A stretch of 12,531 nt of DNA. Origin: Cellulomonas sp. (GTDB lineage Bacteria > Actinomycetota > Actinomycetes > Actinomycetales > Cellulomonadaceae). The notes beneath the pieces were generated by a model. The model searched no databases. It was not told the origin of the DNA and worked only from the letters and a program-made list of their open reading frames with translations. How positions within the stretch are numbered: position 1 is the stretch's first letter; every line of letters starts with the position of its first letter. Both the position numbers and the translations under genes were made by a program. Location: contig JAPSIJ010000022.1 in the NCBI GenBank assembly GCA_031178805.1, forward strand, positions 2,319 to 14,849. Reading direction: 5' to 3'. Below, in pieces: positions 1 through 9,008 of this stretch.

Positions 1-1
1 C

Positions 2-169
2 GACCGCACCCGGCTGGTGCTCGGGTCGTGGTCGTGGCCGGCGCTCGCGGCGGCGGTGGGGCGGTTCGACGCGGACGTCGAGGTGGTCGGCCCGCCCGAG
101 CTGCGGGCGGCGTGCGCGGCGCTCGCGGCCCGCTACGCCCGGGCGGCCGCCCCCGCCCCGTCCGGGTGA
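2..169 (+). CDS. WYL-domain transcriptional regulator, C-terminal fragment (5' end outside window)
   Basis: Only the last 55 residues are present; the reading frame enters at base 2 and stops with TGA at 167-169. The visible part has an LGSWSWPALAAAV stretch, then a short strand (DVEVVGPPELR), a helix (AACAALAARYARAA) and an Ala/Pro tail. In actinobacterial HTH-WYL regulators (YafY/DeoR-like) the C-terminal WCX extension typically ends this way, with a strand giving a 'V.GPPELR' turn followed by a final helix. From that I infer a DNA-binding regulator with an N-terminal HTH upstream of this window. The gene converges on the GH65 gene with about 15 bases between the stops, so it is not co-transcribed with it. 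The fragment is short, so the family call rests on the C-terminal pattern alone. Confidence 0.65.
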   Translation, partial: DRTRLVLGSWSWPALAAAVGRFDADVEVVGPPELRAACAALAARYARAAAPAPSG

Positions 170-184
170 CGGGCGGCGGGGACG

Positions 185-2485
185 TCAGGTGTGGTCGAAC
201 ACCGGCCGGCGCCCCGGGGGCTGGTCCGGTGCCGGGTGGTCCTCGCCCGGCGGCACGTCCCGCTCCTGCACCGGCTCCGCGGCCGTGAGCAGCACCTCCT
301 CGCCGTGGTGCGTCAGCCGGACCGCGTCCCCCGCGACGAGCCGGTACGCCACCCGGTCCGGCCCGACGTCCACCCGGGCCCGCGCGCCGCCCTGCAGCAC
401 GGTGAACGCCATCCGGGTCAGCGCCCGCGGCAGCCGCGGGGCGAGCCGGAGCAGCCCGTGGTCGTGCCGCAGCCCGCCGAACCCCGCGACCAGCGCGGTC
501 CAGGCCCCGGCCAGCGCGGCCACGTGCAGCCCCTCCTCCGTGGCCGCCCGCAGGTCGGACAGGTCGATCAGGGCGCACTCGCGCGCGTACTCGTAGGCGA
601 GCTCCAGGTGCCCCACCTCGGCGGCGACCACCGCCTGCGCGGGAGCGGACAGCGAGGAGTCGCGCACGGTGATCGGCTCGTAGTAGCCGAAGTCCCGGCG
701 CTTCTGCTCCACGGAGAAGTGCTCCCCCGCCAGGTGCAGCGCGAGCACCAGGTCCGCCTGCTTCACCACCTGCCGGCGGTACAGCTCGACGTAGGGCGCG
801 TGGTCCGCCAGCGGGTACCGGGCGGTCTCCGCGCTGCCGAACTCCCACCGGGCGTGCTTCGTGAAGCCCTCGTGCTGCTCGGTGACCCCGAGGGTCCGGG
901 CGTACGGCACCACCATCCGCTCGGCGGCCCGCAACCAGTCGGCGCGCTCGGCCTCGGTCACGCCGAGCCGCTCGGCCTCGTCCGGGTGGTCCTCGCACGC
1001 GCCGGCCGCGGCCCGCAGGTTCGCCGCCGCCATCAGGTTCGTGTACGTGTTGTTGTCGACGAGCGCGGTGTACTCGTCGGGCCCGGTCACGCCGTCGATC
1101 CGGAAGCCCTCGTCGGTGTGCTGGCCGCGCCCCGCCCACAGCCGCGCGGTCTCGACGACGAGGTCGACGCCGACCCGGGCGGCGAACTCCGCGTCGCCGG
1201 TGACGGCGACGTGCCGCGCCGCCGCGAACGCGATGTCCGCGTTCACGTGGAACGCCGCGGTCCCCGCGGGCCAGTAGCCGGAGGACTCCCGGCCGCTGAT
1301 CGTGCGCCACGGGAACGTGACGCCCGGCAGCCCGAGCTCGGCGGCGCGCTCGCGGGCCAGCGGCAGCCCCGCGTGCCGCCACCGCAGGTGCGCGGACGCC
1401 GCCTCGGGGAGCACGTGGTCCAGCACCGGCAGCACGAAGCACTCCGAGTCCCAGAAGCTGTGCCCCTGGTACCCGGTGCCGGCCAGCCCCTTGGCGCGGA
1501 TGCCGACGCCCGCCACCTGGGCCGCCGCCTGCACCACCTGGAACAGCGCGTAGCGGACCGCCTGCTGCATCGGCGGGTCGCCCTCGAGCAGCACGTCGCC
1601 GCGCTCCCACACGCCGGCCAGGAACTCCGCCTGCTCGGCGAGCAGCGCGTCCGCGCCGGCCTCCCGGGCGGCGGCCAGCGCGGCGGCGGACCGCGCGTCC
1701 GGGTCGTCGGCGTCCGACCCCGCCGCGAAGGCGGCCAGCACCAGCACCTCGACCCACTGGCCCGCCCGCAGGTCCACGGTGAGCCGGGCCGGCCCGGGGC
1801 CCTCCGACCAGCGCGGCCGCACGCCGGGTGACGCGGTCACCTCGTGCGCCGTGCGGACCACCAGCACGCACCCGGACCGGTGGGCCCGCTGCCGGACGAG
1901 GGACCCGTCGGCCGCGTGCCGGCACGCGACCGTGCGGACGCCGGGCGCGTCGCGGTGGTGGTGCGGCTCCCCGTGGTCGCAGCCCGGCACCGGCAGCGCG
2001 GTCAGCGTCACCTCCGAGACCGCCTCCACCCGCCACCGGGTGGCCACGACCTCCCGGCGGACCAGGGACACCAGCCGGCGGCTGGTCAGCCGCACCGACC
2101 CGCCGGACGGCGCCGTCCAGCCGAGCTCGCGGTCCAGCACGCCCCGGCGCAGGTCCAGGACCCGGTCGGCGTGGTGCACCGCGCCGGCGGTCCCGTCCAC
2201 CGGCGCCCCGTCCACCGACCAGCCCAGCGCCCAGCCGTCGACGACCGGCTCCAGCCGCTCCTCGACCTCCGGGTAGCCGTAGGCGTCCTCCGCGTAGGTG
2301 TGGTCGTGGTCCTCGTGCACCCCCGCCAGCAGCGTCCCCGGGCCCCGGCCCGGGACCGGCGCGTCCAGCACCCCGCGCACGCCGAGGTAGCCGTTGGACA
2401 GGGTCAGCACCGTCGCCGCCGCCGCCGGGTGGTCGACGTCCAGGGTCGACTCGCGCACCAGCCAGGTGTCGTCTCCGCTCCGCAC
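185..2485 (-). CDS. Glycoside hydrolase family 65 disaccharide phosphorylase (maltose/trehalose/kojibiose phosphorylase-like)
   Basis: The protein is about 766 aa, the usual length for GH65. These enzymes reversibly phosphorolyse alpha-linked glucose disaccharides to beta-glucose 1-phosphate plus glucose in the cytoplasm. An N-terminal beta-sandwich (about residues 5-270) precedes the (alpha/alpha)6 catalytic barrel. Visible landmarks are GHSFWDSECF near 346, GPDEYTALVDNNTYTN with the presumed general acid Glu at 471, KQADLVLALHL near 570, and the phosphate-site loop RDSSLSAP near 610. A short beta C-domain and a Pro-rich tail follow. The substrate cannot be fixed from sequence alone. I chose GTG at 2485 because GGTGGAG lies 8 nt upstream; an in-frame GTG at 2494 is the alternative. 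The open frame runs further upstream but enters the preceding gene and is not credible there. No beta-phosphoglucomutase or sugar transporter is adjacent, which is unusual for GH65 loci. Confidence 0.9.
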   Translation of the reverse strand: MRSGDDTWLVRESTLDVDHPAAAATVLTLSNGYLGVRGVLDAPVPGRGPGTLLAGVHEDHDHTYAEDAYGYPEVEERLEPVVDGWALGWSVDGAPVDGTAGAVHHADRVLDLRRGVLDRELGWTAPSGGSVRLTSRRLVSLVRREVVATRWRVEAVSEVTLTALPVPGCDHGEPHHHRDAPGVRTVACRHAADGSLVRQRAHRSGCVLVVRTAHEVTASPGVRPRWSEGPGPARLTVDLRAGQWVEVLVLAAFAAGSDADDPDARSAAALAAAREAGADALLAEQAEFLAGVWERGDVLLEGDPPMQQAVRYALFQVVQAAAQVAGVGIRAKGLAGTGYQGHSFWDSECFVLPVLDHVLPEAASAHLRWRHAGLPLARERAAELGLPGVTFPWRTISGRESSGYWPAGTAAFHVNADIAFAAARHVAVTGDAEFAARVGVDLVVETARLWAGRGQHTDEGFRIDGVTGPDEYTALVDNNTYTNLMAAANLRAAAGACEDHPDEAERLGVTEAERADWLRAAERMVVPYARTLGVTEQHEGFTKHARWEFGSAETARYPLADHAPYVELYRRQVVKQADLVLALHLAGEHFSVEQKRRDFGYYEPITVRDSSLSAPAQAVVAAEVGHLELAYEYARECALIDLSDLRAATEEGLHVAALAGAWTALVAGFGGLRHDHGLLRLAPRLPRALTRMAFTVLQGGARARVDVGPDRVAYRLVAGDAVRLTHHGEEVLLTAAEPVQERDVPPGEDHPAPDQPPGRRPVFDHT

Positions 2486-2493
2486 GGGCCTCA

Positions 2494-2500
2494 CTCCACC
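2494..2500 (-). promoter_or_regulatory. Ribosome binding site of the GH65 gene
   Basis: On the minus strand GGTGGAG stands 8 nt before GTG 2485. It supports that start over GTG 2494, which would overlap this element. Confidence 0.5.
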
Positions 2501-2510
2501 ACACCGCCGG

Positions 2511-2533
2511 GCGTCCCACCTGCGTGGGGACGC
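2511..2533 (-). terminator. Hairpin between the RsbW-like gene and the GH65 gene
   Basis: GCGTCCCAC (2511-2519) and GTGGGGACGC (2524-2533) are complementary with one bulged G and a 4-nt loop, giving a 9-bp GC-rich stem. It sits 11 bases after the stop of the ATP-binding protein in the direction of transcription and upstream of the GH65 start. No U-tract follows, which is common for actinobacterial terminators. It could instead be an operator or a 5' UTR structure of the GH65 mRNA. Confidence 0.4.
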
Positions 2534-2543
2534 GCGGGCCCGG

Positions 2544-2936
2544 TCACCAGGTGATGGTGAACCACACGACCTTGCCGGCCGCGCGGGGCTGCCAGCCCCA
2601 GGCCGAGGCGAGCGCCTCGACGATGTGCAGCCCGTGGCCACCGGGGAGCCCGGCGCGGCCGCTCTGCGGGGCGGGGGGCAGCGGGTCGGCGTCCTCGACC
2701 TCGACCGTGAGGTCCCGGCGGCTGGCCCGCACGCGCAGCGTGATCTCGCCGGTGCCGCGGGCGTGCCGCACGGCGTTGGTGACCACCTCGCTCGCGACCA
2801 GCTCCATCGAGGCCAGGGCCTGGGGGGAGGCACCCGCGTCCCGCGCCCGGTCGACCGCCCAGTGGCGGGCGCGGGCGATCGACCGCGGCGCCGCGGGGAC
2901 GACCACGGTGCGGCCGTCCTGACGTGCGCCCATCAC
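2544..2936 (-). CDS. RsbW-like ATP-binding regulator (HATPase_c_2; anti-sigma factor/serine kinase family)
   Basis: This is a 130-aa single-domain GHKL ATPase. The N-box is visible in MELVASEVVTNAVRHA, with Glu50, Asn54 and His58. A degenerate G1 box is at VEVEDADPLPP (Asp82), and the G2 box is GGHGLHIVEALA (99-110). Family members bind sigma factors or phosphorylate STAS anti-sigma antagonists; in actinomycetes many stand alone with unknown targets. It is divergent from a SpoIIE-type phosphatase 203 bases away, the classic partner for reversing such a kinase. The frame is open to 3020, but I chose GTG 2936 because TACGGT lies 7 nt upstream, the spacing of a leaderless transcript. ATG 2933, immediately after, is the alternative. 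A hairpin follows the stop, suggesting a monocistronic message. Confidence 0.85.
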   Translation of the reverse strand: MMGARQDGRTVVVPAAPRSIARARHWAVDRARDAGASPQALASMELVASEVVTNAVRHARGTGEITLRVRASRRDLTVEVEDADPLPPAPQSGRAGLPGGHGLHIVEALASAWGWQPRAAGKVVWFTITW

Positions 2937-2943
2937 GGCACAT

Positions 2944-2949
2944 ACCGTA
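2944..2949 (-). promoter_or_regulatory. -10 box TACGGT, probable leaderless promoter of the RsbW-like gene
   Basis: TACGGT on the minus strand ends 7 nt before GTG 2936, which would place the transcription start on the start codon. No Shine-Dalgarno sequence is visible. A GC-palindromic spacer lies upstream and no clear -35 hexamer is seen. Confidence 0.5.
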
Positions 2950-3075
2950 AGGCCCCCGCGGGCCCCGTGCAGCCGCCGCCGGTCACGATCGGGTGACAGC
3001 ACCCAGGTGAGGAGCGCCACACCGCCGCGGCGCGCGGGCCTGCGGGGCGGTTCCTCGCGCGGCCGCGCGCGACGG

Positions 3076-3081
3076 CATACT
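3076..3081 (+). promoter_or_regulatory. Possible -10 box (CATACT) of the SpoIIE phosphatase gene
   Basis: CATACT is the most A/T-rich hexamer in the 203-base divergent intergenic region and lies about 58 nt before GTG 3140. This leaves room for a 5' UTR that carries the gene's Shine-Dalgarno sequence. A perfect 14-bp palindrome (3056-3069) sits just upstream, and TTCCTC at 3051-3056 is a poor -35 candidate. The rest of the region shows no gene. Confidence 0.3.
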
Positions 3082-3139
3082 CGTCCCCGACGGTGCTGCG
3101 GACGAGCGGCCCGGAGCGGCGCGACCAGGGGGCCGGCAG

Positions 3140-4516
3140 GTGCAGGACTCGAGGCGGGACGCGCTGCTCGCGCAGGTCACGACCCAGCTCGCGCAGACGC
3201 TGGACGCCGAGGTGGCCGTCTCCCGGCTCGCCCGGCTGCTGGTGCCGGGCCTGGGCGACTGGTGCCTCGTCACCCTCGTCGAGGACGACGAGTCCCGCGC
3301 CCACCGGCGGCGACCGCGGGACATCGGCTGGTCGCACCGCGACCCCGCGCTCGGCGACGTGGTCGCGGAGTACGCCGCCGAGCGGCTCGCCGCGCTGTCC
3401 GCCGAGTCGTTCCTCGCGCGCGCCCTCGACGACGGCGAGGTGGTCCACGTGCCGGCCGGCGCGCTGGCCGCCCTGGAGGGCGTGCTGGCACCCGGCCGGG
3501 CCCGGGAGCTGATCGCGGTGCTGGCGCCCACCTCGGTCGCCGTGGTGCCGCTGCGGGTGCGCGGCCGCACGCTCGGCGCGCTCAGCGTGTTCCGCGGCGG
3601 CGACCGGCCCGCGCTGGACGAGCACGGGATCGGGCTGCTCACGGACGCGGCCGCCGCCGCGGCGCTCGCCCTGGACAACGCGCGGCTGTACCGGCGGCAG
3701 CGGGACGTGGCGTGGACCTTCCAGCGCTCGCTGCTGACCGCCCCGGTCGAGCCCGACCACGTGCACGTCGTGGCCCGCTACCAGCCGGCCGCCGAGGCCG
3801 CGCGGGTCGGCGGCGACTGGTACGACGCCTTCCTGCAGCCCGACGGCTCCACGGTGCTGGTGATCGGCGACGTCGTGGGCCACGACGTCGAGGCCGCGGC
3901 GCTGATGGCGCAGCTGCGGGCCATGCTGCGCGCGATCGCCGTCGTCACCGAGGGCTCGCCGGCGCAGGTGCTGTCGCGGCTGGACGCGGCGCTGCGGACC
4001 CTGCAGATCCCGGCGATGGCCACCGTGGTGGTCGCGCGGGTCGAGCAGACCGCGGACGAGCGGGCCCGGGGCGTCACGCGTTTGCGCTGGTCCAGCGCGG
4101 GCCACCCGCCGCCGGTCGTGGTCGACCCCGACGGCGGGGTGCGGACGCTGACGAGCAGCCGCCAGGGACCGCTGCTCGGCGTCGCCCCGGAGCGCCCGCG
4201 CGTCGAGGACGAGGTCGTCCTGGACCGCGGCGCGACCGTGCTCCTCTACACCGACGGGCTGGTCGAGCGCCGCACCCGCTCGCTGCGCGCCGGGATCGCC
4301 GACCTCGCGGACGCCCTGCGGCGGCACGGCGGCGCGGACCTGGAGACCCTCTGCGACACGCTGCTGGCCGAGCTCCCCGGCGGGCCGGGCGAGGACGACA
4401 TCGCGCTGCTGGGCGTCCGGCTGCACCGGCAGGACCGGCCGCGCCCCGCGGAGGCCGGCCCGAACCGGGTGCCGCCGGGCGTGCCGCACGAGCCGCCGCC
4501 GGCCCCGGCGGGCTGA
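3140..4516 (+). CDS. GAF domain-containing SpoIIE/PP2C-type serine phosphatase
   Basis: The protein is 458 aa with two domains. A GAF-type sensor spans about residues 15-185, ending in the helix AAAAALALDNARLYRRQRD that links to the phosphatase. The PPM/SpoIIE phosphatase spans about 195-430, with metal-binding motifs VGGDWYDAF (Asp226, Asp229), VIGDVVGHD (Asp near 244), LLYTDGLVERR and GEDDIALL (Asp419/Asp420). The N-terminus has no membrane segment, so a soluble sensor-effector is expected. The family dephosphorylates STAS anti-sigma-factor antagonists and thereby releases sigma factors or other clients. The divergent RsbW-like kinase is the obvious functional partner (inference). The GTG start is supported by AGGGGG at 3127-3132 with a 7-nt spacer. 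The C-terminal 30 residues are Pro-rich and look disordered. The gene converges on the UvrA-like gene. Confidence 0.92.
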   Translation: MQDSRRDALLAQVTTQLAQTLDAEVAVSRLARLLVPGLGDWCLVTLVEDDESRAHRRRPRDIGWSHRDPALGDVVAEYAAERLAALSAESFLARALDDGEVVHVPAGALAALEGVLAPGRARELIAVLAPTSVAVVPLRVRGRTLGALSVFRGGDRPALDEHGIGLLTDAAAAAALALDNARLYRRQRDVAWTFQRSLLTAPVEPDHVHVVARYQPAAEAARVGGDWYDAFLQPDGSTVLVIGDVVGHDVEAAALMAQLRAMLRAIAVVTEGSPAQVLSRLDAALRTLQIPAMATVVVARVEQTADERARGVTRLRWSSAGHPPPVVVDPDGGVRTLTSSRQGPLLGVAPERPRVEDEVVLDRGATVLLYTDGLVERRTRSLRAGIADLADALRRHGGADLETLCDTLLAELPGGPGEDDIALLGVRLHRQDRPRPAEAGPNRVPPGVPHEPPPAPAG

Positions 4517-4543
4517 GCCCCGCCCGGGACCGGCGACGGGCCG

Positions 4544-6931
<2,388 letters not shown>

Positions 6932-6960
6932 GCGGGTCTCCCTCGGGGGCGGGGGTGGGC

Positions 6961-7371
6961 TCAACCGCGCTGCTGGATGCGGACGAGGTTGCCCGCCGCG
7001 TCCCGGACCGCGCAGTCCCGTACACCATACGGCTGGTCGGTCGGCTCCTGGACCACCTCCACCTCGGCGGCCTGCAGGCGGTCGAACACCGCGTCGAGGT
7101 CGGGGGTCGCCAGCAGGATGCCGCCGTAGGTGCCCTTGGCCATCATCTCGGTGATTGTGCGGCGCTCGTCGTCGGTGATCCCCGGGTCCACCGCCGGCGG
7201 GTGCAGCACCACCGAGGTGTCCGGCTGGCCGGGCGGGCCGACCGTCAGCCAGCGCATGCCGGCGTAGCCGACGTCCTGGCGCAGCTCGAAGCCGAGCAGG
7301 TCGCGGTAGAACGCCAGGGCGGCGTCGGCGTCGTCGTGGGGCAGGAAGCTCGCGTGGATGCTGATGTCCAT
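6961..7371 (-). CDS. VOC family (glyoxalase/bleomycin-resistance fold) protein
   Basis: This 136-aa protein has two beta-alpha-beta-beta-beta modules of the vicinal oxygen chelate fold. The first contains LAFYRDLLGFELRQDVGY and a TVGPPGQPDTSVVLHPP strand pair. The second contains ILLATPDLDAVFDRLQAAEVEVVQEP, then PYGVRDCAVRDAAGNLVRIQQ, the usual 'R-D-P-x-G-N' ending. The fold covers metal-dependent isomerases and dioxygenases as well as drug-sequestering proteins; the substrate is unknown. The conserved GITDDERRTITEMMAKGTYGG linker is typical of the subfamily found beside HTH regulators. ATG 7371 lies 5 nt after the stop of the AraC-type gene. An alternative GTG at 7380 would overlap that stop as GTGA and has GGCGGA 6 nt upstream, so translational coupling is likely either way. 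Confidence 0.9.
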   Translation of the reverse strand: MDISIHASFLPHDDADAALAFYRDLLGFELRQDVGYAGMRWLTVGPPGQPDTSVVLHPPAVDPGITDDERRTITEMMAKGTYGGILLATPDLDAVFDRLQAAEVEVVQEPTDQPYGVRDCAVRDAAGNLVRIQQRG

Positions 7372-7376
7372 GGCGG

Positions 7377-7898
7377 TCACGCTAGGTCCGCCCCGACCGG
7401 GCGGACTTCTCGGTTCCTGACCGGTCGGGTGACCTGGCCGGCGTGGCAGGACGGGATGCCCGCGAGCGTGGCGACGGGGCCGTGCGGGCCGGCGTCGTCC
7501 GGGCCCGCGCCACCGTCCGCCGCGGCGTCGGCCGCCGCGGCGTCCGCGGCGGCGCGGCGGTAGGCCCCCGGCGGCATGCCGACCAGCGCGGTGAACCGGG
7601 TCGTGAACGTGCCGAGCGACGAGCAGCCGACGGCCCAGCACACCTCGGTCACGCTGAGGTCCCCCCGGCGCAGCAGCGCCATCGCCCGCTCCACCCGCCG
7701 GGTCATCAGGTACGCGTACGGGGACTCCCCGTAGGCGCGGCGGAACTCCCGGCTCAGGTGCCCGGCGGAGACGTGCGCGCCGCGCGCCAGCGCCTCCACG
7801 TCGAGCGGCCGGGCGTACTCCCGGTCCATCCGGTCGCGGACGCGCCGGAGCATCGCGAGGTCGCGCAGGTGCTGCGCCGCGCCGCTGCTGGTGCCCAC
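7377..7898 (-). CDS. AraC/XylS-type helix-turn-helix transcriptional regulator (single domain)
   Basis: The protein is about 173 aa. It has one AraC-type double HTH region at residues 20-115: LDVEALARGAHVSAGHLSREFRRAYGESPYAYL is the first HTH, and VTEVCWAVGCSSLGTFTTRFTALVGMPPGAYRR the second. There is no N-terminal sensory or cupin domain. After it come an Ala/Asp-rich linker of about 25 residues and a tail ending CHAGQVTRPVRNREVR. Family members activate or repress adjacent genes; its position as first gene of a tight operon with the VOC and UvrA-like genes suggests local control. Start choice is uncertain. GTG 7898 has a degenerate -10 (CACGCT) 7 nt upstream, whereas the ATG at 7961 would add an unconserved Arg/Cys-rich leader that crosses into the divergent promoter region. 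Confidence 0.88.
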   Translation of the reverse strand: MGTSSGAAQHLRDLAMLRRVRDRMDREYARPLDVEALARGAHVSAGHLSREFRRAYGESPYAYLMTRRVERAMALLRRGDLSVTEVCWAVGCSSLGTFTTRFTALVGMPPGAYRRAAADAAAADAAADGGAGPDDAGPHGPVATLAGIPSCHAGQVTRPVRNREVRPVGADLA

Positions 7899-7962
7899 GA
7901 CGCCGAGCGTGCCACGTCCCGGCGCCCGCGACCAGCACCTTCCGCACGTCCCTCGCGCCACC

Positions 7963-7968
7963 TACGGT
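7963..7968 (+). promoter_or_regulatory. -10 box TACGGT, probable leaderless promoter of the PPOX-family gene
   Basis: TACGGT ends 7 nt before GTG 7976. TTCCGC at 7940-7945, 17 nt upstream, is a weak -35 candidate. It lies in the short region divergent from the AraC-type gene. Confidence 0.5.
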
Positions 7969-7975
7969 GGAGCGC

Positions 7976-8401
7976 GTGAGCACCGATGCGCCCCGGCTGA
8001 CCGACGAGGACCTCGCGCTGCTGCGCCGCCCGCTGCACGGCTTCCTCACCACCGCCGCGGGGCCCGTGCCGCCGCAGCCCCGGCCGGTGTGGTTCGAGGC
8101 CGCGCCGGACACGGTCCAGCTGTTCACCGGCCCGGACTCCGTCAAGGTGCGGCGGCTGCGGCGCGACCCGCTCGCGTCGCTGGTCGTGGCCGCCCCGGCC
8201 GGCGAGCGGGAGGGCTGGGTGGCCGTGGCGGGCGACGTCACGGTCGAGCCGGACGGCGCGCACGACCTCGCCGCGCGGCTCGCCGCCCGCTACTGGGACC
8301 TCGAGGACTACGCGCGCGCCGCCGACCTCGCCGCGATCCTCGCCGAGGACCAGGTGCGGCTCGTCATCCACCTGCGGGAGGTCCGCCGGTACGCGTCCTG
8401 A
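7976..8401 (+). CDS. Pyridoxamine 5'-phosphate oxidase (PPOX) family protein, flavin/F420-type
   Basis: This 141-aa protein has the small split-barrel arrangement. An N-terminal helix DEDLALLRRPLHGFLTT is followed by PQPRPVWFEAAPDTVQLFTGPDSVKVRRLRRDPLASLVV, where the 'K-x-R-x-L-R-R-D-P' motif is typical of cofactor contacts in F420/FMN-binding PPOX-fold proteins. Then come the strand WVAVAGDVTVEP and a helical region DLAARLAARYW. These enzymes use FMN or F420 for redox chemistry, or bind heme; the substrate cannot be inferred. I chose GTG 7976 because the -10 box lies 7 nt upstream; GTG 7967 would overlap that box. It is divergent from the AraC-type gene, and its last 38 bases overlap the end of the opposite-strand GXWXG gene. 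Confidence 0.82.
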   Translation: MSTDAPRLTDEDLALLRRPLHGFLTTAAGPVPPQPRPVWFEAAPDTVQLFTGPDSVKVRRLRRDPLASLVVAAPAGEREGWVAVAGDVTVEPDGAHDLAARLAARYWDLEDYARAADLAAILAEDQVRLVIHLREVRRYAS

Positions 8402-8927
8402 CGCGCGTAGCGACGCGGCGCAGCTCGAACAGGTACGGCCGGTCGCTGCCGCGCGCGTCCATCGCGCCGAGCACGGTGTCCTCGTCCACCGCCCGGAAGG
8501 CGTCCAGCACCGGCAGGTCGTCGTAGAGCAGCGCCGCCGACACCACCCCGCGGTACCGCACCGCCCGCAGCCGACCCCGCGGCCGCCGGGTGCGCACCAG
8601 GGGCAGGACCAGGGGCAGGGCCACGGCCGACGCGGCCGCCGCCGGCGGGGTCCGCAGCAGCGGCGCGACGCGCAGCACCAGCCCGAGCGGCACCACGCCG
8701 GGGTGCACGCTCGTCAGCCGACCGCCCGCGCGGAACACCAGCGGGTGCACCCGCTCCTCGTCGTCGACCCGCTTGCCGAACCAGCCGAGCCGCTCCAGCG
8801 CGCCGTCGAGCGGGTGCCCGGTCGGCACGCCGCGTCCCCGCCACAGCCCGCGCAGCGCGGCCGGCTCCACCGGCGGCAGCGCGTCGAACCGCTCCAGCGC
8901 CGCGTGCTCCTCGCGTCCCGTGACCAC
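8364..8927 (-). CDS. GXWXG / DUF4334 domain protein
   Basis: The protein is 187 aa. The N-terminal GXWXG domain has GLWRG at residues 27-31, followed by GHPLDGALERLGWFGKRVDDEERVHPLVF. The C-terminal DUF4334 part has RLRAVRYRGVVSAALLYDDLPVLDAFRAVDEDTVLGAMDARG and PYLFELRR. This pairing is the known architecture of an uncharacterised bacterial family, sometimes seen near stress or redox genes; no biochemical role is established as far as I know. The central Ala/Leu/Val-rich stretch (about 85-110) is hydrophobic but broken by prolines and need not be a membrane segment. GTG 8927 is supported by AGGGAGG 6 nt upstream; the open frame to 9107 lies antisense to the YidD-like gene and is not credible. 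The C-terminal tail is antisense to the end of the PPOX gene. Confidence 0.82.
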   Translation of the reverse strand: MVTGREEHAALERFDALPPVEPAALRGLWRGRGVPTGHPLDGALERLGWFGKRVDDEERVHPLVFRAGGRLTSVHPGVVPLGLVLRVAPLLRTPPAAAASAVALPLVLPLVRTRRPRGRLRAVRYRGVVSAALLYDDLPVLDAFRAVDEDTVLGAMDARGSDRPYLFELRRVATRVRTRTGGPPAGG

Positions 8928-8933
8928 GCGCGA

Positions 8934-8940
8934 CCTCCCT
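8934..8940 (-). promoter_or_regulatory. Strong ribosome binding site of the GXWXG gene
   Basis: AGGGAGG on the minus strand is 6 nt from GTG 8927. It decides this start against the longer upstream open frame. Confidence 0.6.
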
Positions 8941-8996
8941 CGTCCCGGCCCCAGTGTGGCCCGCGGCCTCGGCGCGCGCCCGGCCGGTCCCGCTCG

Positions 8997-9002
8997 TACG
9001 GT
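8997..9002 (+). promoter_or_regulatory. -10 box TACGGT, probable leaderless promoter of the YidD-like gene
   Basis: TACGGT ends 6 nt before ATG 9009, and no Shine-Dalgarno sequence is seen. The motif and its following GG match the PPOX promoter (TACGGTGG in both). Confidence 0.5.
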
Positions 9003-9008
9003 GGCCCG

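Noticed and set aside
191..1831. 546-codon plus-strand open frame opposite the GH65 gene
   Set aside because: It is antisense to a clearly conserved enzyme and its product is Arg/Pro/His-rich low-complexity sequence, the usual result of GC-rich third positions lacking stops.
2494..2833. N-terminal extension of the GH65 open frame
   Set aside because: It lies over the RsbW-like gene in another frame, and its translation is Arg/Pro/Ser-rich with no homology to the GH65 N-domain.
4522..4541. Possible terminator hairpin (GCCCG...CGGGC) between the phosphatase and UvrA-like stops
   Set aside because: Only a 5-bp stem with a 10-nt loop and no U-tract; expected often by chance in this composition.
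7510..7560. GCC/GCG-rich repetitive DNA, considered as a repeat element
   Set aside because: It encodes the Ala/Asp linker of the AraC-type regulator and has no regular unit or spacer structure.
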